NCBI RefSeq assembly: GCF_037975245.1
Contig: NC_092570.1
Coordinates: 9,235,001 to 9,299,000, forward strand
Source: Apostichopus japonicus
Lineage: Eukaryota > Echinodermata > Holothuroidea > Aspidochirotida > Stichopodidae
Direction of reading: 5' to 3'
DNA: 64,000 bases
Position numbers and translations under genes: made by a program. Under the pieces are notes generated by a model. The model was given only the letters and a program-made list of their open reading frames with translations. It made no database searches and was not told the origin of the DNA. Positions 21,732-36,700 of this stretch are shown in pieces (positions within the stretch are counted from its first letter, which is position 1; every line of letters starts with the position of its first letter).

Positions 21732-24700
21732 CTGTTGCAAAGATAAGGCAAGCGTGGAAAGATTGCATGAACTTATATTGCGACTAAAAAATAACCAGAA
21801 AAGGCAAATTTCTGGATTATCCATTCCTCTATCCCCTACCCCTCCCTCCACAACCAAATGATATACTACAAAACCTACACTAGGAACTAAGGCTGCTAGT
21901 TACCTCAAATTTGACAACTTCAACATTGCAACTCCTTTTATTTTACAAGATTTAAAGTTCACCTGCACCCCCACCCCCCCCCATGCCCTTCAAAATGAGA
22001 AAAAAATAATAATAAGGATCTTCTGCAATCAAATTATTGATTGTTTCCATACCTACATTTTTTTACTATACCATTTCTAGAGGATCGGTCACTTCAATGT
22101 ATTATCAAGATTTGAAGGTTATTAACTTTTTCTAGTGTTTGATATAAGGAATATGCTCTGAACAAGGGGGTATCCACAGTGTCACTATAAATGACCATTT
22201 TGGCCTTAAAGCAGCATTTTGCGTCCTTTTCTATGGTTTTTCTCAACCTCACTGATTCCACGATGCCATAACGACATACATAACTAGCTTATCTATTCAA
22301 ATCTTACTTCAAATGGTGGCATAAAAGTCGAAAAAATTTACAACCTATTTTTTTATTAAAGATATTTTCCGTTGGGATGCAAATAAACCTCGCCCATAAT
22401 ATGAATATTTAAAAGCTACGAACGTCAATGGCCAATACGTAATACAACACCAACACCATGCTTGATTTGTGTAGATTGTCTATGGCAGTTGTACCAGGGA
22501 GCTGTTACAGTCCAGCTCGCTGGTTGTACCAAGTTACAAACTTGACGTTTTGAATCTATTTCTAGCAACGGCTCATAACTAAACCTGCATCTCTGACTGG
22601 TTGAATTCAAACTAGTGGGTTGGGGGAACTTTATGCGATTAATATCAAATGTGTAATTTGTCGGGCGACAATTTTCTCATTATCTGCAAATGTCCTTAAT
22701 TACTTGCCAATTAACGCTTTTGGCAGGGAAAAAACTTGGCTAATATCTTAGTTTGCTGACTTGTGATTGATATATGTAAAAACTCGACGGACTTGTCAAA
22801 AGTGGAAAACGGCGACAAAACACAAAATGCTGCTTTAACAGCATATCTTGGTCAAATACTGATGAGCTTTCTTATGATTCATCTCTCTTCCTCCATCCCT
22901 CATGTTCCCTCCATACACCCCCTCCCCCCATATTCTTTCACCCTCCATTTACTTACCACTACTACTACTGGTGTCCAGATACAACTTTCTCTCTTTCCCT
23001 AAGTGTCTGGAGCTTCTTCTGACTGGTCCTTTGTCTCTCCTCCTGCCTCTGGCTTTCCTCTTCTTTGAACCCTTCTTTCTCTTTCTGCCGTACTCTGAAC
23101 CACTGTCACTTTTGCCAGAAAATTCTTCTTCTTCCTCCTCCTCTTCTTCTGTTGGAGAGGCCTCTTCATCTTCTGCCAGAAAATCATCTTCTGAACCACT
23201 CTCACTGTCATGAGAAAGAAACAGGCATGTTTCAATTTTTGTGTTGGTTTGTGATGCAAGGATCATCGATCCTGTGAGGATCGTCAGTGAAATGACGACC
23301 ATGGAAATATTGGATCAGAATCGGTGACCGCAGGATTCCAAGTCCTGCACTCTACCGAGACCGAGCTATCCATTCCTTACTGAAATGATCATCCCAAATT
23401 TGCAGTCATTTTACTGCTGTTGAATCCACTTGAAGAAATTTAGTCAGCTTGCATTATAGTAATGACAATCCATAATTCTCAGCCAAAATATCTGTTCTTA
23501 ATAGAGAAGCCACCCTCAACTTTCACAATCAACTTTTTAGCTATGCATCATCAGTAAATAACAATGATGATCAGTACGTACTGAGATCGATTGAGAATCT
23601 CAAGTTGTACTTTACTACTGGTTGCAATGTGCACAGGTTTGATCCGTAGCATGTGTATTGATCATATGTGTTCCCAACAACACCGGGAAGTTCCTATGTT
23701 CCCAGTGAATATGAGGACTATCATATTTTGACTGAAGGTCTGAATACGTGATTTCTGCAACCATTGTTATTAGAATATACCAGGATATTCTACATGCATG
23801 AAGAGACTAGACAGTCTATTGGAATCCTTGCTAAGAATTTTGGACAGGCACCGGACAGGGTATCAGTGTGCCTCCTCCAATCTTCTGTTGTGTACAACAA
23901 CAAAAGACAACTGTACATTGCAGGGAATAGCAAAATTCACCACTCGTCATAAGACGTCAGCATACTATCCTGATAACTCAAACAAAACAATACTATGGAG
24001 AAATGAAGGAGGGATTCCAGAAATTGGTCATCCAACATTAATTACCCCTGCTACTTTGAATCCTTCATATTAAAATTTTGTGTTTTGTTTCTTGATTCAT
24101 ATCTTAGGGACATGTGTGTAGCCTACTAGAATTGACTACATCTCAAGCATGCTTTCATTGGGGCATGCCTTCCACCTATGCCCTCCATGTATTCAAAAGC
24201 AATTTGGAGACTTATATGACTTGGATTTCAATAAAACACTAGAAAAATCAAAAGGCTCTGGTTGGAAAAACTGTTATACATCTTCCCATATTTGGCCATA
24301 TTTGCATTATAACATTCTGGGATACTAAACCAGCTACTTATTACGTGTCCATGCTACAAAAGAAGCACGATAGCTTCTAATTATCCGTGAATGCATCTTT
24401 TGTCCAAGACGAAGAGAACTCACTCCTTGATCTTAAATTCATCACTCTCATCCTCTTCTTCTTCTTCGCTGCTGTCATCCAGATTACTCAGCAGCTTCTT
24501 CCTCTTCTTTCTAGCGTTCCTCTCTTTTTCCTTCATCTCCTGCTCCTCCCAGTGGGCAGCCTCTATGGTAGACATATCCTTACCTCTACTTTGGCCGTAG
24601 ACTACATGAGCACCCTGGGCTATGGCTGTCAAGTACAAAAACAGAATAGAAAATTTATTAAATATATGATATAATATTCAATGTATACATTAAATTTGGT

Positions 24701-27700
24701 ATGTGTCGACTAACAGGAACTTTAGGTGGAGTCTGCTTCTGATGGACTGTCACTGTCGAAAAGAACATAGAGTACAAAGGTGCGATTAACGTTATTTCTG
24801 ACTTTCATTTCAAAAATCGCTTAGTTTTGAATCAGTGTGAAGATGTTACAACACATCACTGACCTTTCTTCTTCTCTTCCACCTCTTCTGAGATGGCTGA
24901 GTTGATAGCCGTGTCAAATTCTTCAAATTTGTAGTTGATTTGCTTTCTGTTTCTCCCCGATCGTCTCTGAATGTATTCGATCTCGTCTGGCTCTTCGACG
25001 TATGACCTCGCGGCTTTCTTCGGCTTCGGCCTCGTTCTCTCGTGTCTCTGTCGCTCCGGTTGCTCTGCTTTCTCTATTCTCTTGGTCACCAGTACCAAAG
25101 ATTCCTAAAGGATGAACAATGCAAAAAACAAGAATCCTAAAATAATTGCTTAGGAGTCAACCAAAATATCGTTGACGATTCACCAATTCCATCTATTCTA
25201 CTGGTTGATTGTTAACTTATTAGTCACAAAACACTTTCCTGTGGTTATATAACATACGTTATGTTACGGAATGATGCAGATGCAGGCCTACGAAAGCATC
25301 TGTTCCCTATCTGTGTCTTTGCAATTTTTTTCCTCTCAATCTCTTTCATAAGTATGTATGTATTTGTATGTATTTTAGATCCTCCTGCCAGCAGGAACTT
25401 GCAAAGAAGCCTCATTGGCTTATCAAAGCTGCCAGCTGACCTAAGTCAGTCTCTTACATTCATATTTAACGTCCATGATTATGAATTATCAATTGTCAAC
25501 AAGTCTGTAACTAGACGACATACATTAATCTTGGAGTGACTCGAACCGGGGACCTAATGATTGAAAGTAAATCATACACAGTCAAAATTCCTCCACCTTA
25601 CCACAGGAAGAATGTTAGCAGGACAAACTTCAGTCAGCAGCCATTTAAACTTGATCTGCTTCTTGCGGTTCTTTTGTTCCATGACTTTAAGCTCCCCGTC
25701 TACAACTTCCAGGGTTTCTTCTAACCTCTTTAAGAGAGTCACCTGATGTATAAGATAGTACATGAATAAGACAGCTTCCAAATTGTAAATGTGCAATGCT
25801 GTGAATTTGATATATTAATCTGTTTTCCTGATATCGTGATTTTCTTGGCTTATTCTAGGTCGGTGTTTCATAACTTTTTCCACTAATTTGCACTAATCAA
25901 CTGACAAAACTTTTGAAGCCCCCCCCCCCACCTCCCTTACCAGCTGTGGAGGAACACTATTGAACTTGCCCTTCAATAAATTTGTTTGTCTATGCATATT
26001 GCATTGCACCCCCGTAGGAGGACTGCCGTCGCACCCCTAGGGGGTGACATGCAGTGCACCCCAGGTTAAGAAGCACTGTTCTAGATCCTATGGAAATGGC
26101 TACTCTTATGTCAATTCAAACTTAGAGCAGTTATTGAAATTCACTGTTTAATCAAGTAGACCAAAAAAAGCAATAGAGTCTCTCTCTTCTACAAAATATG
26201 TAACATAACAATTTTAATATCTATAAGGAAAAAGTGAGACTAATGACTATCTTTCTCTGTGCCAAATAAGTGAAAAATCTAAGTATAATTGAAAAATATG
26301 TGAAATGAAGTAGAAGATGCCATTGATCACTGATACTTCACTTCAGTTATGATTCACCAATTCCATCTATTATACCAGTTGATTGTTTACTTCTTATCTG
26401 CATTAGTTACAAAAAGACATTCCTGTGGTTATTACTGTTAATAATATATATATTTCCTGTATTTTTCTTTGTATTGCACTTTCATGTATTGCATGCTCTT
26501 TTTTATTGTATTGCGTTTGTATTGTCTTTTCATTGTATTTTGATTGTATTGTTGCTGTATTGTATTTTTTTTTAATCGTATCGTATTGTAATGCACTGTG
26601 CCATCTTGTATTGAAATGGCTGGTTATGTACTTTATTATAATATATTGTATTCTGTAAAGTTTAATGTAGTCTGTATTCTACATAATATACTATTACACA
26701 TTACATACCAAATACCATGTTATCATTACCTCGTCTTTCAGAGTCTGTGATTTTTGAAAGCCTGTCATCACAATTTACTATGCAGGAATTAATACATCTC
26801 CAGTATTGCATTGCAAATCGCCAGATTGGTCCAATTATGTATAGGTAATCATGCACACAGGAAACCATAGTAGTTTTATGAGACCAACTTTAGAGCCATC
26901 AAAACTGCTACATGAGATTTGAAGTTTGCACACAAGTTTATTTATTCCCTGCTATGCATAACTCACTGGGGACTTAAAGGGTGTGAAGACTCGCGCAAAA
27001 AGAAACGTCTAATGCCGGTAAACTGACCTAGTTTCGAATGAGGTGTAACAGAAGTTTTAGACACCACCATCAATCCCAGAAAATACACACACACAGCTTA
27101 AGACACTAGTGTACAGTCAGTACATACAGCTGCGGTCAATACCCACAGCACAGTGTACAAACAATACAGCGATGAACATCTCAGGTCCAGCTAAAGATAA
27201 CAAGGTATCACGGTTCATTACTGTACTGTCTGCATTTTGTAGTGACACAAACAAAACGTCACTTGCAAGCAACGGAAAGTTAACTTTTTCAGATGGTGGC
27301 ACGCGGTTTGGGGTTAGTCTTCAATGCCTTTAAAAATGCAGATGACAATAGGGAGGTCAGACTTGTTACATCCACTGAACAACACAAATTGCATTCAAAT
27401 ACAAAAGGATCATGACATTTAATTGGCTAATCATCAATGTTAAGTAGAATCATGCTGAAGTTGCAAATTCTGAAAACCATTCCCTCTTGATAATGATAAG
27501 ATATCTTTATGTATGACGACGTAGCATGTTATACTTACGTGTTCGCATGCTGGACAGAACCATTCTCCATCGGGAACGTACATGAGAGGAGGACGGAGGC
27601 AAGCAGTGTGATATCCCGCATCACAGGAATCACAGAGTAAGATCTGTGAAATGAAACAAATAATAACAATAAAACATACAGACATCCAGAATGCAAAAAT

Positions 27701-30700
27701 GTATTGTGGTTTCGATGATGTAACATGAGCAGTTTTCTTCATGAATCTGAGGTAATGTATAGTGAGGTGTACATGTTTACAAGTTTCACGATGACCCAAA
27801 TAACCTTTGACCTCCACCAAAAACAATAGGCTTCTTTAACTCAATGTGGTACTTCTACACACTAAATAAGAGGTCGGCTGAAGCTTCCAGTATTGAGGTA
27901 TAATGATTACTGGGTTTTCACAATTTGACCCCTGGTGACCCCAAATGACCTTTCACATCCACCGCAAACAATAGGCTTCTTGTACTTAATGTGGTACTTC
28001 TACACACCAAATATGAAATTGGTCTGACCTTCTCTTCTTGAGATATCGTGTTTACAAGCTGGGCGTCACAAACGCACTCACACACACACACAAACATACA
28101 CACATAAGCCATCATGAATGCAAAGGTTATGATTATCATCGAAACCAAAAACCAATTAGACTAAGCTAAATTTTTAGCTTAACAATGCTATAAGTGTCAC
28201 CTTATGTTGACACTGATAGTTACTTGGCTCTTAAAGAGACAAGGCAGGCTTTTTATGACAGTCTTCACTTAAATGCCATGAAATATGACTTTGCTAGATG
28301 AATGTGTTGTCCTTAAAACAATAGACACTTTGTACAAAACCTGGTCAATTAAATGGACTTGCTGACGCCTTCTACAAAATATGTTAACTGCTTAGACTGA
28401 CGAAATTCTCTTATAAATGAAACAAGTAACTAAAAGTTTTGAGTTCATTTTGAACAACCTGGATGGCCTCAAGATTCTTTCTCTTGTCAGATATGAAGCT
28501 CCTTGAATTCTTGCAGTTTGATGACAGAACTGCATCCAACATCATCCAATTTCAAGAAGAGGAAAACAACTTCTCTCAAGTGTGCATTCTTCAATTCATT
28601 TATCAAACCTTAAGGTGGTTTACACTGCCTTTGAGAATATTGGATCCTCTTAAAAGTGGAGTATAACATTATGAAGAATGAGTTGAGACTAGCACGGTCT
28701 AACTACCTGTCAATGATGTTTCATTTCATCGGTGTTCAATACACCGTTTCACTAGACCACACTGTCCTCCAGTACCTAACATATTCTGTCACACCAATGG
28801 AACCGACTGTACACAATGCGCTCAGAAAGCAATGTACGATTTTGTCAGGAGAGAGGTTACTTTGATTCTGAAATATGATCGAATCAGTGATGATACCACA
28901 CAACAGTAAAATCCCATAGCAATCTCATGCATCATCTTCAGTTATATCAAACAGCATAAACAAGCAATAAAACTATACTAAAAAAAAAATTAGGTTTTCT
29001 GAATTTCATGTATACATGTGATTGATTAGTACTACAATAAAATGCAGAATTCTTTTGGTCAACAAAAGTTCAACTTGAATCACAAACTTAAAATTCCCAA
29101 GTTTAACGTTCATGTGGTCTTAAAATGGTAAAAATATCTTCACTGGATCCAACTGACATCTTGTTCTTAGAGGATACTTAAGCATGTCTGAAAAAATGAG
29201 AAAATTGGCAGTTAAATTATGCAAAAAGCACCACATTATGGAGAAATATACTCACTTGGTGAGGATGATTGTAGTTTCCGCATTTGATACAAGGTTCGTC
29301 GCTTAGTTCAGGTTCCATCTTCTTACTATGTGACTTGGACTTTTTCTTACTCGTAGCCGTCCTGGCTTTCTGGACAGGTGCTGCTACTTCGTTTGAGCTA
29401 TTCTTGGTGGTCGCCTTTTTTAAGGTGAAATCTTCATCCGATGAGTTGTCCTTTTCTTCAATCTCGTCTGATTCTTGGAAACAGTGAGAGAACCAGATTG
29501 TTTTGAATTTTCAAATTCCAAATATTTTCCGTTCTAGACTAAGTTGACATTCTTAACTTCGGCCACAGAACCACTAAAACACTGAGAGGCTCTCAAAATC
29601 CCACCCTATCTTTAAACCTTCGCTGCACAAATTTTCAGGCCCATGACACATGATGTTTCCATGAGGAACATTCACGACCTACCAGACCCCCCCCCCCCAA
29701 CCTACCATCTCTCAGAATAAAAGCCCAGAATGCATGAGGAGAGGCTAGCTGACAATGGACCTCACTTGATGTTAAAAATAAAACAATAACTGATTCAGCA
29801 AGATCAGAATACTGTAAAATTAAGCAAAAATCCTGTGAACCACCAGAATTTTCACAAACCAACTTTGGGTCACACACACAACCACAACCCTTGATGTCAA
29901 CATGGGGAGTGGAGGGGGAGGTGGGAGTGGGTGGACATCATTATCATGTCTCTGGATTTTTCTGAAGTATGGTCACCTTAATTTACTTGTACTCCCTCTC
30001 AGATATGTACTCGTGCTACATAGTGACTGTGCAGGACTGAGTATACAAATTGTTATAGGCAACAAAGCTGAAGACTAAACAAACCAGTAGATGCCTTTTT
30101 TTTACTTGTTAAAGCTAATGCACACGTTCAAATAGTGTAATAAGACCAAACAGTTTAGCTTTAAGTCACTATCAATAAGGGTACCATACAGTATTAGTGC
30201 TTCCTCCTACACAGCATTTGGCCTGTGGGATAGCCACCACAAATATAGAAAATCAATCTTCTTTGAAACACAAGTGTTTCTAATCATACTTCTGTTCAGA
30301 AGCATCTAATCTTGAGGAAAAAAACAAATTTCAAATCTTCAGGCAAACTATGTCAGTCTTACCTATTTCCTCTTCTTCTTTTTCCTCTTCTTCTTTTTCC
30401 TCTTCCTCTTTGTCACTCTCCTCCCGTTTCTTCTTTTTCCTCCCGCTGTGTTTGCCTACTTTGACATCGTCCTTCTTCCCCATTTTCTGTTTCTTCTTTG
30501 GTGTTTCCTCCACCACCGGTTCCTCTTTAGTAGGAGGAGGCGGAGGCGGTTTTCTTTCCCGTAGCCTCCGCGACCAACGGACCTCCTTCCCATCTCCCTC
30601 TACCGTCTCCACAGCTTTCCTCCTCACTCCTCTCTTGTCCTTCTTTCTTACATCCTTCGCTGCCACCTCCACTTGTAACGTTTCCTTGTTTTCACTCGCT

Positions 30701-33700
30701 TCGTCGACTGGTGTCGACTTTTCTGTCTCCTTTGGCGTTGAATCTGGCTCTTCTGAAACATTTTCAGGTCTCTCTTCAGTTTCCTTCTCTTCTCCTCCCT
30801 TACCGGCTTCTGTTCTGTCGTCTGTTGAATGTGTTTCTCGGTCCTCTGTTTCTGCTTTTCCTGGTTCTTCGTTCCTCTCTTCACCACTTTCTTTGGATAC
30901 CCTGTCACTTTCCTTTCGGTCATCCTTTCCGCCTTCAATGTTTCCTTTGTTATCCTTACTGTCTCTGTGTCTTTCTACTTTTTTGCCTTCACTTTCCTTT
31001 TCCTTTGATTTTCCTCCATCTACAACTTCCTTCTCTTCTGTCCTAATTTCATCTGCCAAAACTTTCTGTTCTGTGCATTTGTCGTCAAGCTGCTCTTTTT
31101 GGTCTTTGCTCCGCCCCTGATTTTCTAATGCACTTTTGTTATTAAGATCATCGTCAGTTGAAGCCTCTTCCTTTATTTCCTGTTCCTCTCGATCACCTGT
31201 CTTCCCCTCCTTTTCGTCGATGACTAATCCATCGCTGTCAGAGTTCTCTTCTCTTTGAACGGCAGACCCCTCCTCGGACTTTACAGTCACCTTTCCGTGA
31301 TCTTCTCCTGAGATGTTTGCCACTTTACTATGACTTTTTGTTTCCATCGACTGATCGGACTTAACCTCTGGTTTGTCATCCTGTGGGGGCGTTTCCGCCT
31401 CCCCGGTGCTAGTACTGTCAACATCTTTCAAAGTTTTCTTTTCCTTCTCTTGAGGTATGCTTTTATCCTCTTCTTTACATTCATTCTGTTGCAATGAAGA
31501 TTTCTCTTCACTTTGAATACTGTTTTTATCATGTTCATATTTCCCGCTTAAAGGTTTTTCTACTTCGATTTTAATATCCTCGAGTTTCACCGTTCCTGCA
31601 CTTAGAATGCCTGGTTCTGTCTGATGCTGTCTCGTATCAGCGATATCCTCGCTTTTCACTAAACTACTGCTCTCACTGTCGACTTTACCATCTGTTGCTT
31701 CTTGCTTGACCACACCATGTTTCGCTTCACCGTTGGTCAAAACAGGGGTTGCCGATCGGGAACTCTCAAGAGAATCAGGGTTAAATAGCATACCTTGTGA
31801 AACTTTTAATTCTGAGATTAAATTGGCAAGATCTTCCCTGTTCCTGTAAGAAAAAAAGAAAGAAATTTTAGCTTCTGGGTGGAAACTGCAGTTGCAAAAG
31901 GTTATCATTTCTGCGCTTTCAATTATGGAAATCAGATTTTGGGTTGTTCAAGTTGCAGAACTTGATGCAAAGTTAGGTGCATATGACTTTTTGGAGCATG
32001 ACATGGAACTCACATTCACATTACATATTTATCACTCGGGTATGCAAATGTAGGTTTGTGGCAAGTTAATGAAAGTGTTTGGCAACAGCAAACAGGACTG
32101 AACAAATTTTTCAAGAACATCAAGTTGAGGGTACATTAACATGCTAATTGCTAACCAAACTTTCAATTTGTGTGCTGTATCAATAAACAAGCAATGAACA
32201 AATAATATACTTTTATAATATAAAATTTTATGAAAAAGTTAATGTTTTATGAATTTTGTTTGACTTCAATTACTGATAATTCTATGGCTCTGTGCACAAA
32301 AACTGCTATACCTCTTTACAATTGTGTAACCAATTTGCTACACAAGGTATCTTTATTCATTGATTATAGACCTGTGACGTGCCAGTAACATACCATCTCT
32401 CAACCATCTCTGTTACACTTCAAGTTTGTAACATTTCTATTTGTTCATAAACCGAATAATTATGAAAATTAGTCCAAATTAATGCTGGAATGTAAGAACT
32501 ATGGAATTAAAATTTACACTTTGGTAAAGATTGAATATGGATGGCTTGTCTCAGATACTTTTTGAGATGGATATTTTGAGTAAACTAGTCTTAGCACATT
32601 TTAAGCCATTAACACGTGGCATACACATCGAAGTGGATAGGCCATTCGCTTAGGACAGTGCTTACTTGGTAGGATGTCATATTTTCGTATTTTTGGAAGT
32701 TTGTAAAAAATCTATATATTTTTCTTTCCGCGAAACCCCAGAGGTGATTTGGTACATACAAAAGGATACATACGAGCCCTTTTTTCACATTAAGAACAAT
32801 GAAAGAAAGGGGAAACGGAGGAAAAGCACAACAATAATTGTTTCTATCACATACTTTATTGCCGATTTTGTATAAACAGGATATTTTCTCTTTATCAAAT
32901 AATCGGCATCGGCCCGATTACGAAAAAAAAAATCGCTAATCGGTATTTTCTGTTTTGGAATAATCGTTTGAACACTTGTTATGTTATAATTCAGACAAAG
33001 ACTACATCATAATGCATGGAATAATGAATCTTCTACATATGCACTGACCTTCCGACCCTCTGCCATGTGCTCTCATCATTGTCATCCTGTTCTTCCCTAT
33101 AGATTCGAATGTTACAGTCATGATCCTGTAAAAAAGGATCAAACTTGACACATAAATGTGAAACAAATGCACCTCCTTTGACAAAATGTTGTCTCGGGGG
33201 AATTAGGAAGGGAATGTACTCGAAGAACAGGTTTCAATGACTATAAAGAATCAGTTCAAGGGGAAACTGCAATATATTAATGGTATTGGTGTCAATTTCA
33301 TATAAAATGTGAAAAACTGTACTTTGGAATTTAACTTTGTACCATGATTTACACCTAAACATTAATAATGAATCAGTTCAATACCTTCAACGAATCTAGG
33401 GCAACATCAGAAAAAGGGGGGGGGGCTGGGGGACCTTAGTACAACTATTAACAAAGGTCTAGGATGTACGGCTACCAGATTCTGCAGTTTCACATTTTTT
33501 GCTGCCAGAAAAAAAACAATGTTAAAGAAAAAACGGAATCCAAGTTTTGAAAGGTTAGCAATTAATTTCAAAACCTTTCATAAGAATGGTCTTCATAGAT
33601 CTATTGATCAGTGGTAGAAATCACTGCTAAATCGTTGAAAGATAGCAATCTCTTAAAGGTTTCTTATTAAATAGCCACAAAAAATGATATCTGCTTGACA

Positions 33701-36700
33701 AGTCAGACTGACACATGGAAAAATTTCATTTCTTAAGTGACATGCTACTCGACAAGGTCAAGGTTCCTACCTTCTGAAACCAGTACACTAATCCGCTTTT
33801 ATCTCGGCCTATTGGCTTTAACTTTTGTTCGTCTGGGATCTCCTTGTTGACTAGATTCTTGAATTTTGGGTTGTCATCAAATTGGGTCTCGCACAGGTAC
33901 TGTAAACAGAGATTGTTAAGGGAAGAGAAAACTTAATACTACAGTAAAATATAATAATCAATGCTAATTTGCAACATGATTACTAGAGGTAATGCCAAAA
34001 TGAGTATTAAAATTTAATGAAATGTGACAGCATAGTAACAAAGGCTTTTTCAACAGTTTGTTCTTTTGTCTTAAGTACTGAATTGTATATTCATTGTGCT
34101 CCTTGCAAAGAGATTAACCATAGAGACGACTGGATTTAGGGAAAAGGGGATTATCTTTGATATGGCACTACTCACCTTCAATATGCTCAGTTTCGTCTCA
34201 AGTTTACAAAGACTGAAGCCCAAAGACTGAAGTTCCCAAGCATCGACTGGTGAGTGGTAGTTATCAATGAGCTACGAAAGAGAAACAAATTCATTTAAAT
34301 TTATGAAAAATGCGTAGATTATTACACACACAGCACAACAATAACTAATAATGCAATTTATCCGGTATCCCATTGCAAAATTCTATGCCAAATGGGCAAC
34401 TTGCTGTACAAGAGTACAGAATTGAACACTACATTATTCCGTGTTGTGTACATCTGCTTGACTCACACACCATTACTTCATCTTGCTACCTTTTTCACAA
34501 AAAGGGAAGGAAGGTACACATAAGATTTTTCGAACAGATCACATTGCTACTGTAGCCTTAAATTTGATATAGATGCTATGTTCTCCACTATAGTAGCACA
34601 CTTAGTAGCAAGTACGACAAATATCCACCACTCCGTTGTTTGAGTTATCAAAGACCCAAGCAAGTGTCACAGAGGCACACACATACACACATACAAATGC
34701 CAACCTGACTGCATCTATTGGTTCCTTTGCTTCCAGCAAGGAACCTAAAAGTTTTCCCCACAAACTTACCTAACTTCATCATGTCTTAATAGGTAAGCTT
34801 ACCTTGATGAGGTGTTTCTCCCATCTATCTGGTTTAATTGAATTCACAACTCTTTTCATTAATGTGATGATTAATTCCTTGAGACCATGACCAACTGTAA
34901 AGAAAAAAGTATGATACAGGGAGTAACCGATTCAATGTGACCCTAGGATGGCCATCAGCTCGCAACTCCATAATGCTAGCAATTTCCGGTCCTCATCTAA
35001 ATAGAATCTAGGCTACAGTTTGAATTTTAGATTTGGCGAACAGAAAATGGACTACCCTCGACATTTGCGAGTGACTCTTGGATTTGTCAAACCCCAATAC
35101 TAACAAGATTATCGTTGCAAACATTTCATGGTATGATAAAAGCAGTACCTTGGCGAATTTGAAGCAAGTTTTAAGTTGTAAACTGATTTTTGTCAATGTT
35201 CAATGTCAATGGAAATTAAACATTTAAAATGGTTCGCTATCTGCACATACATTATATGCAGAAACTTTTCTTGTGCGAAGAATTTTCAACAAACAGTGAA
35301 AACATCATTTGATATCTAATATTACCATTTATCACAGGGAATAGGTTGAGCTTACGAAGGACATGTGTTTTAAAAGGATTCATAAACTTGTTGCGTTCAT
35401 ATATTCATTTTTAAACCAATTAAAAAAGTTTGTTGATCATCATTATCATGACAGCTTGGTTATGCACAGGCAACATCTAAAAAGTTGAGTATAGTACTAG
35501 TGACACAAGTAAACTACTAACAATAAACATGTGGAAATCTTCATCTGAACTTACAAAGTCAGAGCCCTTAAATACTACCACATTACTACCATAGAAAGTT
35601 CCTCGAATTCACATGTATTATCTGGGTCAGGATTTTAATTGGCTACTATTTTTATCGGGTATTCAAGGTTTGTTTCGGATATACCTGGTATTTTCATTAT
35701 ATTTGTTTATGACTGATTTCAATACTGTCGGCATGGGTATGAATGAAAGACCAGGTATGCCTGGTATATCGTTATACCTACGCACCCTGCACTTAAGGTG
35801 GCTAAACACCTCCTTAATTATTTCTTGAGGCATTAACTACATGCCATCAGTTGTAATTTGAAAAATATACAAAAATTTAAGGAGTTTTGAGCCAAGTTTT
35901 GCTTTCATTTGCAACCATGATTTTTTGCAAAGTTTTCACTCAACACAGGCTTCAATGGGAAGATGGATGCTTTGTCAACCTTAGATTTTCATTGCGTAAA
36001 AGATCGCTTTGATTTTGGCAGTGTAGTGGAGAATCAATGACATTTTTTGCAGTTAGAAAAGACAAGAATAAATAATCCGGAAAATGTACGAAGTTGCTAA
36101 TCGAGTAGCGGCTCAAAGTTGCAGTAAGGTACTGAACAGGCTCACGCACAGACACCTAGCTGGTACATGCCTAGTACTACAGAAGCCCTAATGTTACAGA
36201 AGCCACCCTGTCTTCGTAGGTATATTTGCAGATGTTCTTTGCAATTGTTTGAGACAAAATAGACCTAGTTGCATATAAATGATTCTGCGACATCTATTAC
36301 ATCGTTTTATTAATGTCCTTTTGAGGAAAAAAGTTATAAGTTCATAAGGCACTGAAATGTTATTTTCCAATGTGCATTACATAGCACCATGAATCTGCAT
36401 AACCTTAGTTTATAGAGAGTATTGATGTTGTAGTTTTGTACTATACCACAAGCATGGATATTTAAACATAGCCTTAATAGTGGCGAGTGAATTTGCATTT
36501 GGTTTAAATCAACTCTACTGGCACTGACATTGGATTTTGGCGAGTAGATTGTATGATACATGTGCTTGACTGTTGGCCTGCAAACAATAGCAGTATAGTG
36601 ATGGTACTATCAAATGTGTTTTCAATGAATAAGCAATGTGTTAGAACCCTGCTGCCATCCTGAATAACATTTTCATTCAGTAACTTTAGGTGTTTAAATC

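Noticed and set aside
30350-31120. 256-residue plus-strand open frame rich in Ser, Phe and Leu
   Set aside because: It is the complement of the acidic RSF1 exon 6; the composition is what GAA/GAG-rich codons give in antisense.
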